46,322 bases of DNA from NCBI GenBank assembly GCA_963579025.1, contig CAUZFZ010000073.1:1-46322 (forward strand). The letters are read 5' to 3'. The notes below the pieces were generated by a model. That model was not told where the DNA came from and ran no database searches. It saw nothing but the letters and a program-made list of their open reading frames with translations. Positions 25,711-33,168 of this stretch are shown here, piece by piece. The position numbers were made by a program, and so were the translations under genes. Source of the DNA: CAUZFZ01 sp963579025 (lineage in GTDB: Bacteria; Planctomycetota; Planctomycetia; Planctomycetales; Planctomycetaceae). The first letter of the stretch is position 1. Every line of letters starts with the position of its first letter.

Positions 25711-26632
25711 CAATTCCGGGAAGCTATTTCGGGACTATTCCTTAGTCGCCAAAGGCTGCAGATGCCCGAGAGACGTTACGGGCCGCAGGAGCTGTCAAGC
25801 TGGCCTGGCAAAGTGCAAGTGATGCTTCACATCAATGGGCTGAATTCCGCTGTGATTCGGCCTCTCTCGCGGCCAGATCACTCAACCATTCAATGGTTGA
25901 AACGCAGTGTCAACGCGATCTGTCATGCAAACTTGACAGCCATTGTCGCCGCAGTGCCCCATGTTGCCGCGTCGCAACACGTGTCGAACTTTTTCTGCAA
26001 CATGCTTTGATCCCTTGCGGCGCAGGCACTTGCGCGCAATGCGGGGCCCGCTGTTGACGTGCCGCAACATGGCTTGTTGCTCGCCTGCCACATCCCGCTG
26101 GCACACCCGCTGCAAGAAGTCATCTCATCGGGACTAAGGCCGTCAGAAACAGACACTCCTCTCCCGAATCCATTCAAAAGACCAGTCCTGACGGGTCGCT
26201 GCCGGCTGACATCACAAGTTCGATTCTCCCTTCGGGCAGCGAAAAGCCCCGTCAACATACTCCAACCGACCAATCCAACATTCGAAGTTCTCATTGCTCA
26301 GGTGAAGGTGAGAGAGCACCTGGGTGTTCCGGTCACAACCGGTTCATGGTGAGAATTGCGATGTCCCCTGGGTCGTCGCCCGAAACGGCGGCGACCCGCG
26401 AGTACACCGGCCGGAACCATTCGGCCACCCGAGTCTTTCCTGCAGGAATTGAGTGCCTGGAATGCAACAGCCAGGCATGCGGGACTCTGCAATTGCAGAG
26501 TCAAACACCTCTGGTTCGCCGCTGTCAGTCGACGGTCAGCAGCATCGGTCAGAGGTGACAGTCCGACGGCTAATCGGACTTTAAACGCGGTAATTTCTCT
26601 CTACACACGACTCTCATCAAGGACACACAGAC

Positions 26633-26983
26633 ATGCTGCGCAACCTCCTGAACGACGAAAACGGATTCCTGATCTCCGCCGAGCTGATGCTCGTCATGAC
26701 GCTGGCCTTCTGCATGGCCGCCGTCGGTTGGGCTGCCGTCCGCGACGCTCTGGTCAACGAACTCAACGACGTTTCACACGCCATTGGTGCCGTCAGCCAG
26801 TCTTACAACGTCACCGGTTTTCAGAAGAACAAGTTGACCGGCAAGCCGCACGGCGAATGCTCGGGCTTCGGTTTCAATGACGACGCTGACGAGTGCGACT
26901 GCAAGATCATCGAGTACGTCGACACCTGCGGAAAAGACGATCCGAGCACCGGCCCGGAAGAAGGCCAGTCCTCCGGGTACTAA
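26633..26983 (+). CDS. Pilin-like copy 9
   Basis: 116 residues; ATG at 26633, with CTCTCTACACACGACTCTC and CAAGGAC upstream. First member of the third branch: D-E-N-G (8-11), F-L-I-S-A-E-L-M-L-V-M-T, Cys27, then A-A-V-R-D-A-L-V-N-E-L-N-D-V-S-H-A-I-G-A-V-S-Q-S-Y-N. Knob G-E-C-S-G-F-G-F-N-D-D-A-D-E-C-D-C and D-T-C-G-K-D-D-P-S-T-G (Cys76, 88, 90, 99). The knob is strongly acidic and could bind a cation; that is inference. Sister of copy 10 next to it. A GNRA-looped terminator-like stem follows. Confidence 0.9.
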   Translation: MLRNLLNDENGFLISAELMLVMTLAFCMAAVGWAAVRDALVNELNDVSHAIGAVSQSYNVTGFQKNKLTGKPHGECSGFGFNDDADECDCKIIEYVDTCGKDDPSTGPEEGQSSGY

Positions 26984-27056
26984 GCCCCACTCGGTACACG
27001 CATCTGTCTCAGGTCGACTGACCTGATGCAGAACAGTGCAAACTGACGGACAGTGT

Positions 27057-27082
27057 TCCGGGGAGCCGCAAGGCTCCCCGGA
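27057..27082 (+). terminator. Terminator-like hairpin after copy 9
   Basis: Perfect 11-bp stem TCCGGGGAGCC/GGCTCCCCGGA closed by a GCAA tetraloop; no T-run follows, so it may be a 3'-end stabiliser rather than an intrinsic terminator. Confidence 0.65.
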
Positions 27083-27270
27083 GACTCCGCTCGCTGATTC
27101 TTCCACCCGTCAGTCACTCTTTCTCCGTTGGCTGACAGATGCGACGCGGAACTGCCCTCTCACTCCCATTTCGCAATCTCCGCCTCACTTCCGCCCGTCC
27201 GGGCTCTTCGACCACTCTGGTCATCGCTTCCTACCCCATCTCACCCACCAGATTTCACAGGGACTCACAC

Positions 27271-27603
27271 ATGCTCCGCACACTCCTTCGCGACGAAAAT
27301 GGTTTTCTGATCTCCGCTGAACTCATGCTGGTTATGACTCTGTCCTTCTGCATGGCCGCCGTTGGCTGGGCTGCCGTTCGGGACGCACTGGTCAACGAAC
27401 TGAACGACGTGTCGCACGCTATTGGTGCTGTCAGTCAATCCTACAACGTGACTGGACTCACGAAGGCAAAGTACACCGGCAAGCCACATGCCGAGTGCTC
27501 TGGCTTCGGATTCAACGATGACGCCGATGAGTGCGATTGCAAGATCATCGAGTACGTCGACACGTGTGGAAAAGACGATCCGAGCACCGGCAAGGCCGAG
27601 TAA
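27271..27603 (+). CDS. Pilin-like copy 10
   Basis: 110 residues; ATG at 27271 with CAGGGACTC upstream, extra frame to 27139 discarded. Identical in plan to copy 9 and nearly identical through residue 60; differences are in the leader (T-L-L-R for N-L-L-N), the loop before the knob (L-T-K-A-K-Y for F-Q-K-N-K-L) and the shortened tail (K-A-E end). Knob Cys76, 88, 90, 99. The TMTC-like gene begins 115 bases downstream but a strong terminator stands between, so co-transcription would need read-through. Confidence 0.9.
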   Translation: MLRTLLRDENGFLISAELMLVMTLSFCMAAVGWAAVRDALVNELNDVSHAIGAVSQSYNVTGLTKAKYTGKPHAECSGFGFNDDADECDCKIIEYVDTCGKDDPSTGKAE

Positions 27604-27633
27604 CAACACTCGAACGACCTGATGAACTTGGTT

Positions 27634-27672
27634 GAATCCAGGCCGGTGCTTCGCGCCGGCCTGGATTGTTGC
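27634..27672 (+). terminator. Rho-independent-type terminator after copy 10
   Basis: AATCCAGGCCGG/CCGGCCTGGATT stem with a short GC-containing loop, then GTTG. Lies between copy 10 and the TMTC-like gene. Confidence 0.75.
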
Positions 27673-27718
27673 ATTCCGCGAGACGCGTCATCCAATTCGC
27701 TTACGGGAGCAGAATGTC

Positions 27719-29497
27719 ATGTTGAGCACAGAGAACCGTTTTCGGGCGGGAATCATCATTCTCACACTGTCCGCCTACGCGCTCGTCTGGAACTGCGGGT
27801 TCGTCAACTTCGACGATCCTGCTTACGTCCCAGACAACGTGAACGTGAAAACGGGGCTGTCTGCGGAAAACATCCGATGGGCATGGACATCGACATTGCT
27901 TGCCAACTGGTCTCCGCTGACGTGGATGTCCCTGATGCTGGATGCGACTATCTATCCGCCCGGTCCGCGCGGTTTTCACATCACAAATCTTCTGCTGCAC
28001 GTTGCCAACGCACTGCTTCTGTTCCAGGTACTGCGGTGCATGACGGCACGAACAGCGTTAAGCGGATGCGTGGCCCTGATCTTCGCGGTGCACCCCGTAC
28101 ACGTCGAGTCTGTAGCGTGGATCGCTGAGCGCAAGGACGTCTTGTCCATGTTTTTCGGTTTGATTGCGATGCTGGCCTATACTCATTACGTAAGGCCCGG
28201 CAGCATCAGTCGCGGCCGATGGTGGTATGCATTCGCGCTGTTCGCGTTCGTGTGCAGTCTGCTGTCCAAACAGATGCTGGTGACGCTCCCGTGTTTGCTG
28301 CTGCTGTTGGATGTATGGCCGCTGCAACGCATTGGGTCTGCAGGTCGTTCCAAGATCAACCCCGGTCTCGACGCGGCAGACACACCGCACGATCCGCCAG
28401 TTTCCACCTCGGTCCCGCCACCGGTCCGGCCCGGGCGACTGCTCCTCGAGAAAGCTCCATTCCTATTGCTTTCGGTGATCTTCAGTGTCATTGCCCTTCA
28501 AGTGCAGAAGGCGGGTGGTGCCATGGAGGGGCTCAAACACCTGACACTTGACGTACGGATGGCGAACGCCGCAGTCGCCTATGTTGAGTACGTGAGAACG
28601 GTGTTCTGGCCTTCAGGGCTGGCCATCTTTTACCCGCATCCGGAGCACGGCCTTTCCGGACTCACACTTGCCATCAGTGGCGGCGTGCTCGGCGTCGTAA
28701 CACTGCTTGCAGTTTGTCTCTGGAAACGGGCTCCGTTTGTCGCGACCGGCTGGTTCTGGTTTCTTGGGACACTCGTACCTGTGATCGGACTTGTGCAGGT
28801 CGGTATTCAACAGCGAGCGGATCGGTACCTCTACATGCCAGGCATCGGCATATACATCATGGCCGTCTGGACGCTGGGGCCGTTGCTGGCAAGAGTTTGT
28901 CCGTTGCATCGAGTACGTGTCACGACTGTTGGCGCCGTTCTGCTGATACTCACAATGGCGACGTTCTGGCAGGTTCGTCGTTGGCAGAACAGTATCTACC
29001 TATGGAGTCACACAGTGCGCGTCACGGAACGGAATCTGTTGGCGCACACTCAGTTGGCAAGTGCCTTCAACGATGCGGGACTGGGCGAACGGGCGGCCGT
29101 GCTCTTCCGTGAAGGTCTTGAGGAATGGCCGAACGACAATATCCTGAATGCAAACTACGGACTCTATTTCGTCAAACGACAAGAGTACGAAATGGCTCTA
29201 CCTTACGTGCGCAAGTCGGTTGAACTTGAACCCGATAACGGGACGGCAGAAGCACTGCTGGGTTTTGTCCTCTGGAAGACGGGAACACTCGACGAAGCAG
29301 AGGTGATACTGCACAAGGCCATTGAGCACGAACCGCGAGGAGTACGTGCGTATTACTACCTGGGCCGCATTCGGCTGGAACAGGGATTGACGAAACCTGC
29401 AACTGAGTTCTTTGAGCGCGCGCTCAAAGCGGATCCCACATACGGTCCCGCACGCAGGTTTCTGACTCAGATTCAGCAGGGGCTGCCCGTCGATTGA
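27719..29497 (+). CDS. TMTC-like membrane protein with TPRs (putative protein O-glycosyltransferase)
   Basis: 592 residues from the ATG at 27719 (GGGAG upstream). The N-terminal ~430 residues are polytopic. The first loop has N-F-D-D-P-A-Y-V (residues 30-37), an acidic pair typical of GT-C enzymes. H-P-V-H-V-E-S-V-A-W-I-A-E-R-K-D-V-L-S at 125-143 is the hallmark of TMTC-type proteins. About nine more helices follow, then a set of TPRs (~450-590) ending L-E-Q-G-L-T-K-P-A-T-E-F-F. Animal TMTCs are protein O-mannosyltransferases; bacterial relatives are uncharacterised. It sits inside the pilin-like array and a second, decayed copy lies between copies 7 and 8, so the pilin-like proteins are candidate acceptors. 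That link is inference. Confidence 0.87.
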   Translation: MLSTENRFRAGIIILTLSAYALVWNCGFVNFDDPAYVPDNVNVKTGLSAENIRWAWTSTLLANWSPLTWMSLMLDATIYPPGPRGFHITNLLLHVANALLLFQVLRCMTARTALSGCVALIFAVHPVHVESVAWIAERKDVLSMFFGLIAMLAYTHYVRPGSISRGRWWYAFALFAFVCSLLSKQMLVTLPCLLLLLDVWPLQRIGSAGRSKINPGLDAADTPHDPPVSTSVPPPVRPGRLLLEKAPFLLLSVIFSVIALQVQKAGGAMEGLKHLTLDVRMANAAVAYVEYVRTVFWPSGLAIFYPHPEHGLSGLTLAISGGVLGVVTLLAVCLWKRAPFVATGWFWFLGTLVPVIGLVQVGIQQRADRYLYMPGIGIYIMAVWTLGPLLARVCPLHRVRVTTVGAVLLILTMATFWQVRRWQNSIYLWSHTVRVTERNLLAHTQLASAFNDAGLGERAAVLFREGLEEWPNDNILNANYGLYFVKRQEYEMALPYVRKSVELEPDNGTAEALLGFVLWKTGTLDEAEVILHKAIEHEPRGVRAYYYLGRIRLEQGLTKPATEFFERALKADPTYGPARRFLTQIQQGLPVD

Positions 29498-29992
29498 CGC
29501 GCTGTTGACAAAAACGGCTACGAGCGAGTGCCACAGCCACTTCAAACGGATGACAGACCAGACCATCGGGACCGGTCAATCGGCTGCGGCCTGTCAGACA
29601 GCGTCTGTGGTGCGGCGATGTACCATCGCACGCCGCTTCAGGATCGCTACCGAATGCTGAACTCATCCTGCGCCGCGGCATTTATGTCGCCCCACGTGTG
29701 ATCCTGGAATGAGGCGTTCACCTGACTTAACAGACCGCGCAGCAGCGCATAAAGCCTGCTTATCACATCTGCGTCCCGTCTGAGGGCGACCAGACCGGCG
29801 GTCACGCCTGATTGACAAAGCGCAAACTCGTTGGCCACACGGGAGTTATCGACGTTTCAAGGCCAACGCGACACGACTCAGTGAGCCACATCAATTGAGT
29901 CCGGCACGGTGAGTGCGAGTACAGACTTTCGCGGCAGGGTCCCAGCCCGGTCGCTTCTCTCTCACACTCTCACACACACTGGGGACTTTGTC
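29498..29992. other. 495-base region before pilin-like copy 11
   Basis: A 63-codon frame on the minus strand (29647-29838, GTG start, no ribosome site) reads plausibly (L-Y-A-L-L-R-G-L-L-S-Q-V-N-A-S-F-Q-D-H) but is not recognised; it may be a gene remnant. The last 40 bases carry CTCTCTCACACTCTCACACA, the pyrimidine tract of the array. Confidence 0.45.
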
Positions 29993-30391
29993 GTGTCGCT
30001 TTCTTTGCGACGGACTGCGGCTGTTCGGCTGCCAGCTAGCCGAACAGATCACGCACGTTCGAAAACAATCCGCCTCGCGCAGCAATTGACTGCCGACGAG
30101 GCTGGATTTGTCATCTCAAGCGAACTCATCCTGGTGATGACCATCGCCGTACTCGCCATGGTCGTCGGTCTGACGGCTGTTCGTGATGCCATTACACACG
30201 AACTCAACGACGTCTCGCACGCCGTCGGTGCCGCATCACAAAGCTACAACGTCGTTCATCTCAACAAGCCAGGACACAGTTGCATTGCAGGCTTCGGCTT
30301 CAATGACAACGCCGACGAATGCGACTGCAAAGCCATTCGCCTGGTTGATGTCTGCGGCAAAGATGACCCAAGTAACGGCCGCGCCGAATAA
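29993..30391 (+). CDS. Pilin-like copy 11, long leader
   Basis: 132 residues from a GTG at 29993, chosen because GGGGAC lies 9 bases upstream and the pyrimidine tract stands where it does in other copies. The leader is 34 residues and Arg/Thr-rich, against 7-10 in copies 4-10. D-E-A-G at 35-38, Glu44, helix V-M-T-I-A-V-L-A-M-V-V-G-L without the intramembrane Cys. Stalk H-E-L-N-D-V-S-H-A-V, S-Q-S-Y-N-V-V. The loop is short (H-L-N-K-P-G-H), knob Cys97, 110, 112, 121. Ends G-K-D-D-P-S-N-G-R-A-E. The only non-ATG start in the family; no terminator stem was seen after it. Confidence 0.82.
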   Translation: MSLSLRRTAAVRLPASRTDHARSKTIRLAQQLTADEAGFVISSELILVMTIAVLAMVVGLTAVRDAITHELNDVSHAVGAASQSYNVVHLNKPGHSCIAGFGFNDNADECDCKAIRLVDVCGKDDPSNGRAE

Positions 30392-30617
30392 CCAACACGA
30401 TGTGTGTCGATCGCTAGTGCGACTGCATTCGAAACACTCGCGCCTGTTGTGCCCACCACATTCAAAGAGCCCCGCGCACAACGGGCCGAACGAGCTATCT
30501 GTCGCGTTTCATTCTCACGGCTTTCTCCGTCGGATCCCGGGCTGACGGATCTTTATCAGTTGAGCTGCATTTGGCAGCTCGTCATGTCTCTCTCTCACTC
30601 GCGTAAAGGACTCTCAG

Positions 30618-30947
30618 ATGAAACAGCTTTTCAACGACGAAGCAGGTTTTGTGATTTCCGCCGAGCTGGTCCTGGTCATGACCATTGCCGTTCTGGCCAT
30701 GGTTGTCGGTTTGACCGCCGTGCGTGACGCCGTCACACACGAACTCAACGACATCTCACATGCATTCGGTGCGGTCTCCCAGAGCTACAACGTTGTTGGT
30801 CTGGAAAAGGACAAGAAGAACGGCAAGCCGCATGCTTCTATCGACGGCTTCGGGTTCAACGACAACACAGACGAGTGCGATTGCAAGATCATTCAACTCG
30901 TGGACGTCTGTGGCAAGGAAGACCCGAGCAACGGCAAGTCCGAATAG
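30618..30947 (+). CDS. Pilin-like copy 12
   Basis: 109 residues; ATG at 30618 behind AAAGGACTC, with GTCTCTCTCTCACTC upstream. D-E-A-G at 7-10 after the shortest leader (M-K-Q-L-F-N). Helix as copy 11, stalk T-H-E-L-N-D-I-S-H-A-F-G-A-V-S-Q-S-Y. The loop is strongly basic (E-K-D-K-K-N-G-K-P-H). The first knob Cys is lost (H-A-S-I-D-G-F-G-F), leaving Cys87, 89 and 98, so at most one internal disulfide plus one free Cys: a possible intermolecular link. Ends G-K-E-D-P-S-N-G-K-S-E. A perfect 13-bp hairpin follows. Confidence 0.9.
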   Translation: MKQLFNDEAGFVISAELVLVMTIAVLAMVVGLTAVRDAVTHELNDISHAFGAVSQSYNVVGLEKDKKNGKPHASIDGFGFNDNTDECDCKIIQLVDVCGKEDPSNGKSE

Positions 30948-31007
30948 TCTGAACGTGACCTGTTCACCTTGCATTTACTCACCTCGTTGTGCTTCTGCTT
31001 CGCTACG

Positions 31008-31038
31008 CCTCCGGGGAGTGTGAACCACTCCCCGGAGG
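31008..31038 (+). terminator. Terminator-like hairpin after copy 12
   Basis: Perfect 13-bp stem CCTCCGGGGAGTG/CACTCCCCGGAGG with a TGAAC loop; no T-run. The inner CCGGGGAG core resembles the stem after copy 9. Confidence 0.65.
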
Positions 31039-31331
31039 TCCCGCCTCAAGCGTGATGGTTGGATGGGCAGTTCGAATCTGTATTGAGAGTGAACCAATCG
31101 GTCCGGTGGGCAGTACCGGACAACGAAGCTCACCTGGGCAACAGACTCGAATCGACCTGAAGCTGCTCGACCAGACAAACTCGCATTGAACTTGTCGCTC
31201 CGTAACGCCACGCCAAAGTTAACTGCGCCAGTTAGTGGTCCCGGATGACTGCTGTCTTTTTCAGGTCACTCTGCAAGGACGTCCCTACGTTCTCTCTCTC
31301 ACAATATCAGTTCACACAAGGGACTCCCGAG

Positions 31332-31658
31332 ATGACACGTTTCTTCAACGATGAAGCAGGTTTTGTAATTTCCGCTGAACTCGTGCTCGTGATGACGATC
31401 GCCGTCCTGGCGATGGTGGTTGGTCTGACAGCCGTCCGCGATGCCGTCACACACGAGATGAATGATATCTCCCATGCCTTCGGTGCTGTGTCTCAGAGCT
31501 ACAACGTTGTAGGACTGGAAAAAGATAAGAATCGCGACTGGCATGCGTATATCGAGGGTTTTGGCTTCAACGACAACGCTGACGAATGCGACTGCAAGAT
31601 CATTCGCCTGGTAGACGTCTGTGGCAAGAACGACCCCAGCAATGGACGCAATGAATAA
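31332..31658 (+). CDS. Pilin-like copy 13
   Basis: 108 residues, the shortest; ATG at 31332 with AAGGGACTC upstream and TTCTCTCTCTCACAA before that. Nearly identical to copy 12 through residue 66, with E-M-N-D in place of E-L-N-D. The loop reads E-K-D-K-N-R-D-W-H-A-Y, introducing Trp and Tyr before the knob. Like copy 12 it has three knob Cys (86, 88, 97). Last of the array; an intrinsic terminator with a long T-run follows. The methyltransferase gene starts 277 bases further on. Confidence 0.9.
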   Translation: MTRFFNDEAGFVISAELVLVMTIAVLAMVVGLTAVRDAVTHEMNDISHAFGAVSQSYNVVGLEKDKNRDWHAYIEGFGFNDNADECDCKIIRLVDVCGKNDPSNGRNE

Positions 31659-31703
31659 CTGGCGAAGCGGTTCACTGGTTTCGGCCAGTGAATCGTCAGG
31701 AGT

Positions 31704-31746
31704 AAGCCTCGACCCGATCTGCCCGTCGGTTCGGGGCTTTTTTATT
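31704..31746 (+). terminator. Rho-independent terminator after copy 13
   Basis: Imperfect stem AAGCCTCGACCCGA/TCGGTTCGGGGCTT followed by TTTTTATTT. The clearest intrinsic terminator of the array, at its 3' end. Confidence 0.88.
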
Positions 31747-31935
31747 TGGCACATGGCCGCGACACGATGAAGAGCAGCTTTAGTGCATGAGCGTTACTGC
31801 GGGCGTCTACCGGACAAATCAATACAACCGCACTCGGATTCGACACCGTCGGTACACATTACCTGTGTCGCGTACAGCGCTGGGTGAGTTACCTGACTAG
31901 CATTGGCTACCGTTGTTTCCCAGCCGGAACAGACC

Positions 31936-33159
31936 ATGGATTCCACACAAGGTAACTCATCGGATTCAGAACCGGATGTAGCCAAAGTGCCGGTTCAACG
32001 CGCGAATATCAATGCCGAAACGCCGCCCGAGAATCGACCGCCAGTCATCTCTCCGAAACGGCGACAGGTACATCTCGATCACGCCGACAGGCCGTTGACT
32101 GGTCTGCGCTCGCCCGCAGACGCACCGCCTATTCCCACACTGGTACCACAGTCCGATGTACCGACCGCGGAACACCCAATTGTCTCGAAACTCGATTCCT
32201 TAGATGTCGTTGTAACTGGGCCATGTCACAATTGCCGGGCAACGGGCGCCCGCGCGCAGTACTCCATTGCCGGCATCCCCGAACGAATGATCGTTTGTGT
32301 GGGGTGTGGGCTGGGGTCCCTCCACCCATTGCCGGGCCATGATCGTGTCGCCGAGTTCTACCCCAGCGAATACTACGGGGCGGTAACCGCAAAATTTGAA
32401 TTCCTGGTCGAATTGGGTGTCCGGGTCGGGGCGTGGGCTCGGATTCAGTCGCTGAGGTTTCAACTGCCGCGCGGCGCCAGAGTACTCGACATTGGTTGTG
32501 GGCGAGGGACCACGCTGCGGGCGCTGCTGGATCTTGGATATGAAGCGCATGGTGTCGAACTTTGCGAGGATGCGACGGCGGGTGTTGATCCTCGCGCTGT
32601 CATTCGCATCGCGCCGGATCTCGTCGAGGCAGGATACGAAGAGAATTCGTTTGACGCCGTCGTCATCTGGCACGTGTTGGAACATGTGACGGCTCCGGAC
32701 CGCACGCTCGCTGAAGTCCAGCGGATTCTTCGACCTGGCGGCCGGCTTGTCCTCGCAGTTCCTAATCTGGGAAGCTGGCAGGCGCAGTGGACGGGAGAAT
32801 CCTGGTTCCATCTGGACCTGCCCAGACACCTCTATCATTTCTCACCGGAATCCCTCTCGGGAATGCTAAGCCGACACGGATTCAACAGTGTGAAGATCCG
32901 TCATTTCGCTCTGCTTCAGAATCCATTTGGGTGGCTGCAGAGCGTTTTGAACATGGCTACTCGATGCCCGCGGAATTCGCTTTACTCGCTCCTGCACCGC
33001 GGCGGGCAGCATCCGGATGTCAAGACTATGACGCGGCGGCAGCGCATGGGATTACGCCTGGCTTACTTGTTAGGTCTTCCAATTGCATTGGGACTCAGTG
33101 TGGTCGAGTCGCTGGCTCGGCGAGGCGGAACGATGGCCGTCACTGCAAAGTGCAAATAG
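31936..33159 (+). CDS. SAM-dependent methyltransferase with N-terminal Zn-ribbon-like motif
   Basis: 407 residues from the ATG at 31936 (GGAAC upstream; a TTG at 31903 is the alternative). Residues 1-90 are polar and low in structure. C-H-N-C near 96 and V-C-V-G-C-G some 25 residues later make a C-x-x-C pair, as in many methyltransferases acting on sugars (Methyltransf_23 type). Motif I is V-L-D-I-G-C-G-R-G-T near residue 185, then F-D-A-V-V-I-W-H-V-L-E-H-V and L-R-P-G-G-R-L-V-L-A-V-P-N. The C-terminus has a hydrophobic helix pair (L-A-Y-L-L-G-L-P-I-A-L-G-L). Possibly a polysaccharide or glycan O-methylase; linked to the array only by position. Confidence 0.88.
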   Translation: MDSTQGNSSDSEPDVAKVPVQRANINAETPPENRPPVISPKRRQVHLDHADRPLTGLRSPADAPPIPTLVPQSDVPTAEHPIVSKLDSLDVVVTGPCHNCRATGARAQYSIAGIPERMIVCVGCGLGSLHPLPGHDRVAEFYPSEYYGAVTAKFEFLVELGVRVGAWARIQSLRFQLPRGARVLDIGCGRGTTLRALLDLGYEAHGVELCEDATAGVDPRAVIRIAPDLVEAGYEENSFDAVVIWHVLEHVTAPDRTLAEVQRILRPGGRLVLAVPNLGSWQAQWTGESWFHLDLPRHLYHFSPESLSGMLSRHGFNSVKIRHFALLQNPFGWLQSVLNMATRCPRNSLYSLLHRGGQHPDVKTMTRRQRMGLRLAYLLGLPIALGLSVVESLARRGGTMAVTAKCK

Positions 33160-33168
33160 CCGCTGTCG

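Larger units (their letters stand above)
25259..26632. other. 1.37-kb region: terminator, orphan leader copy, palindromes, leader of copy 9
   Basis: In order: the copy-8 terminator; 25357-25480, a decayed copy of the copy-6 leader without its gene; palindrome cluster 2 (25533-25710); a 19-base palindrome centred on ACCATTCAATGGT (25882-25900); then the copy-9 leader with stems CAGGTG/CACCTG (26299-26323), TGCCTGG/CCAGGCA (26454-26477), the 20-base palindrome GACTCTGCAATTGCAGAGTC (26483-26502) and AGTCCGA/TCGGACT (26560-26581). No convincing gene. Confidence 0.55.

Noticed and set aside
25615..26352. Overlapping small frames after palindrome cluster 2
   Set aside because: They contradict each other, have no ribosome sites and span hairpins; no family-like residues.
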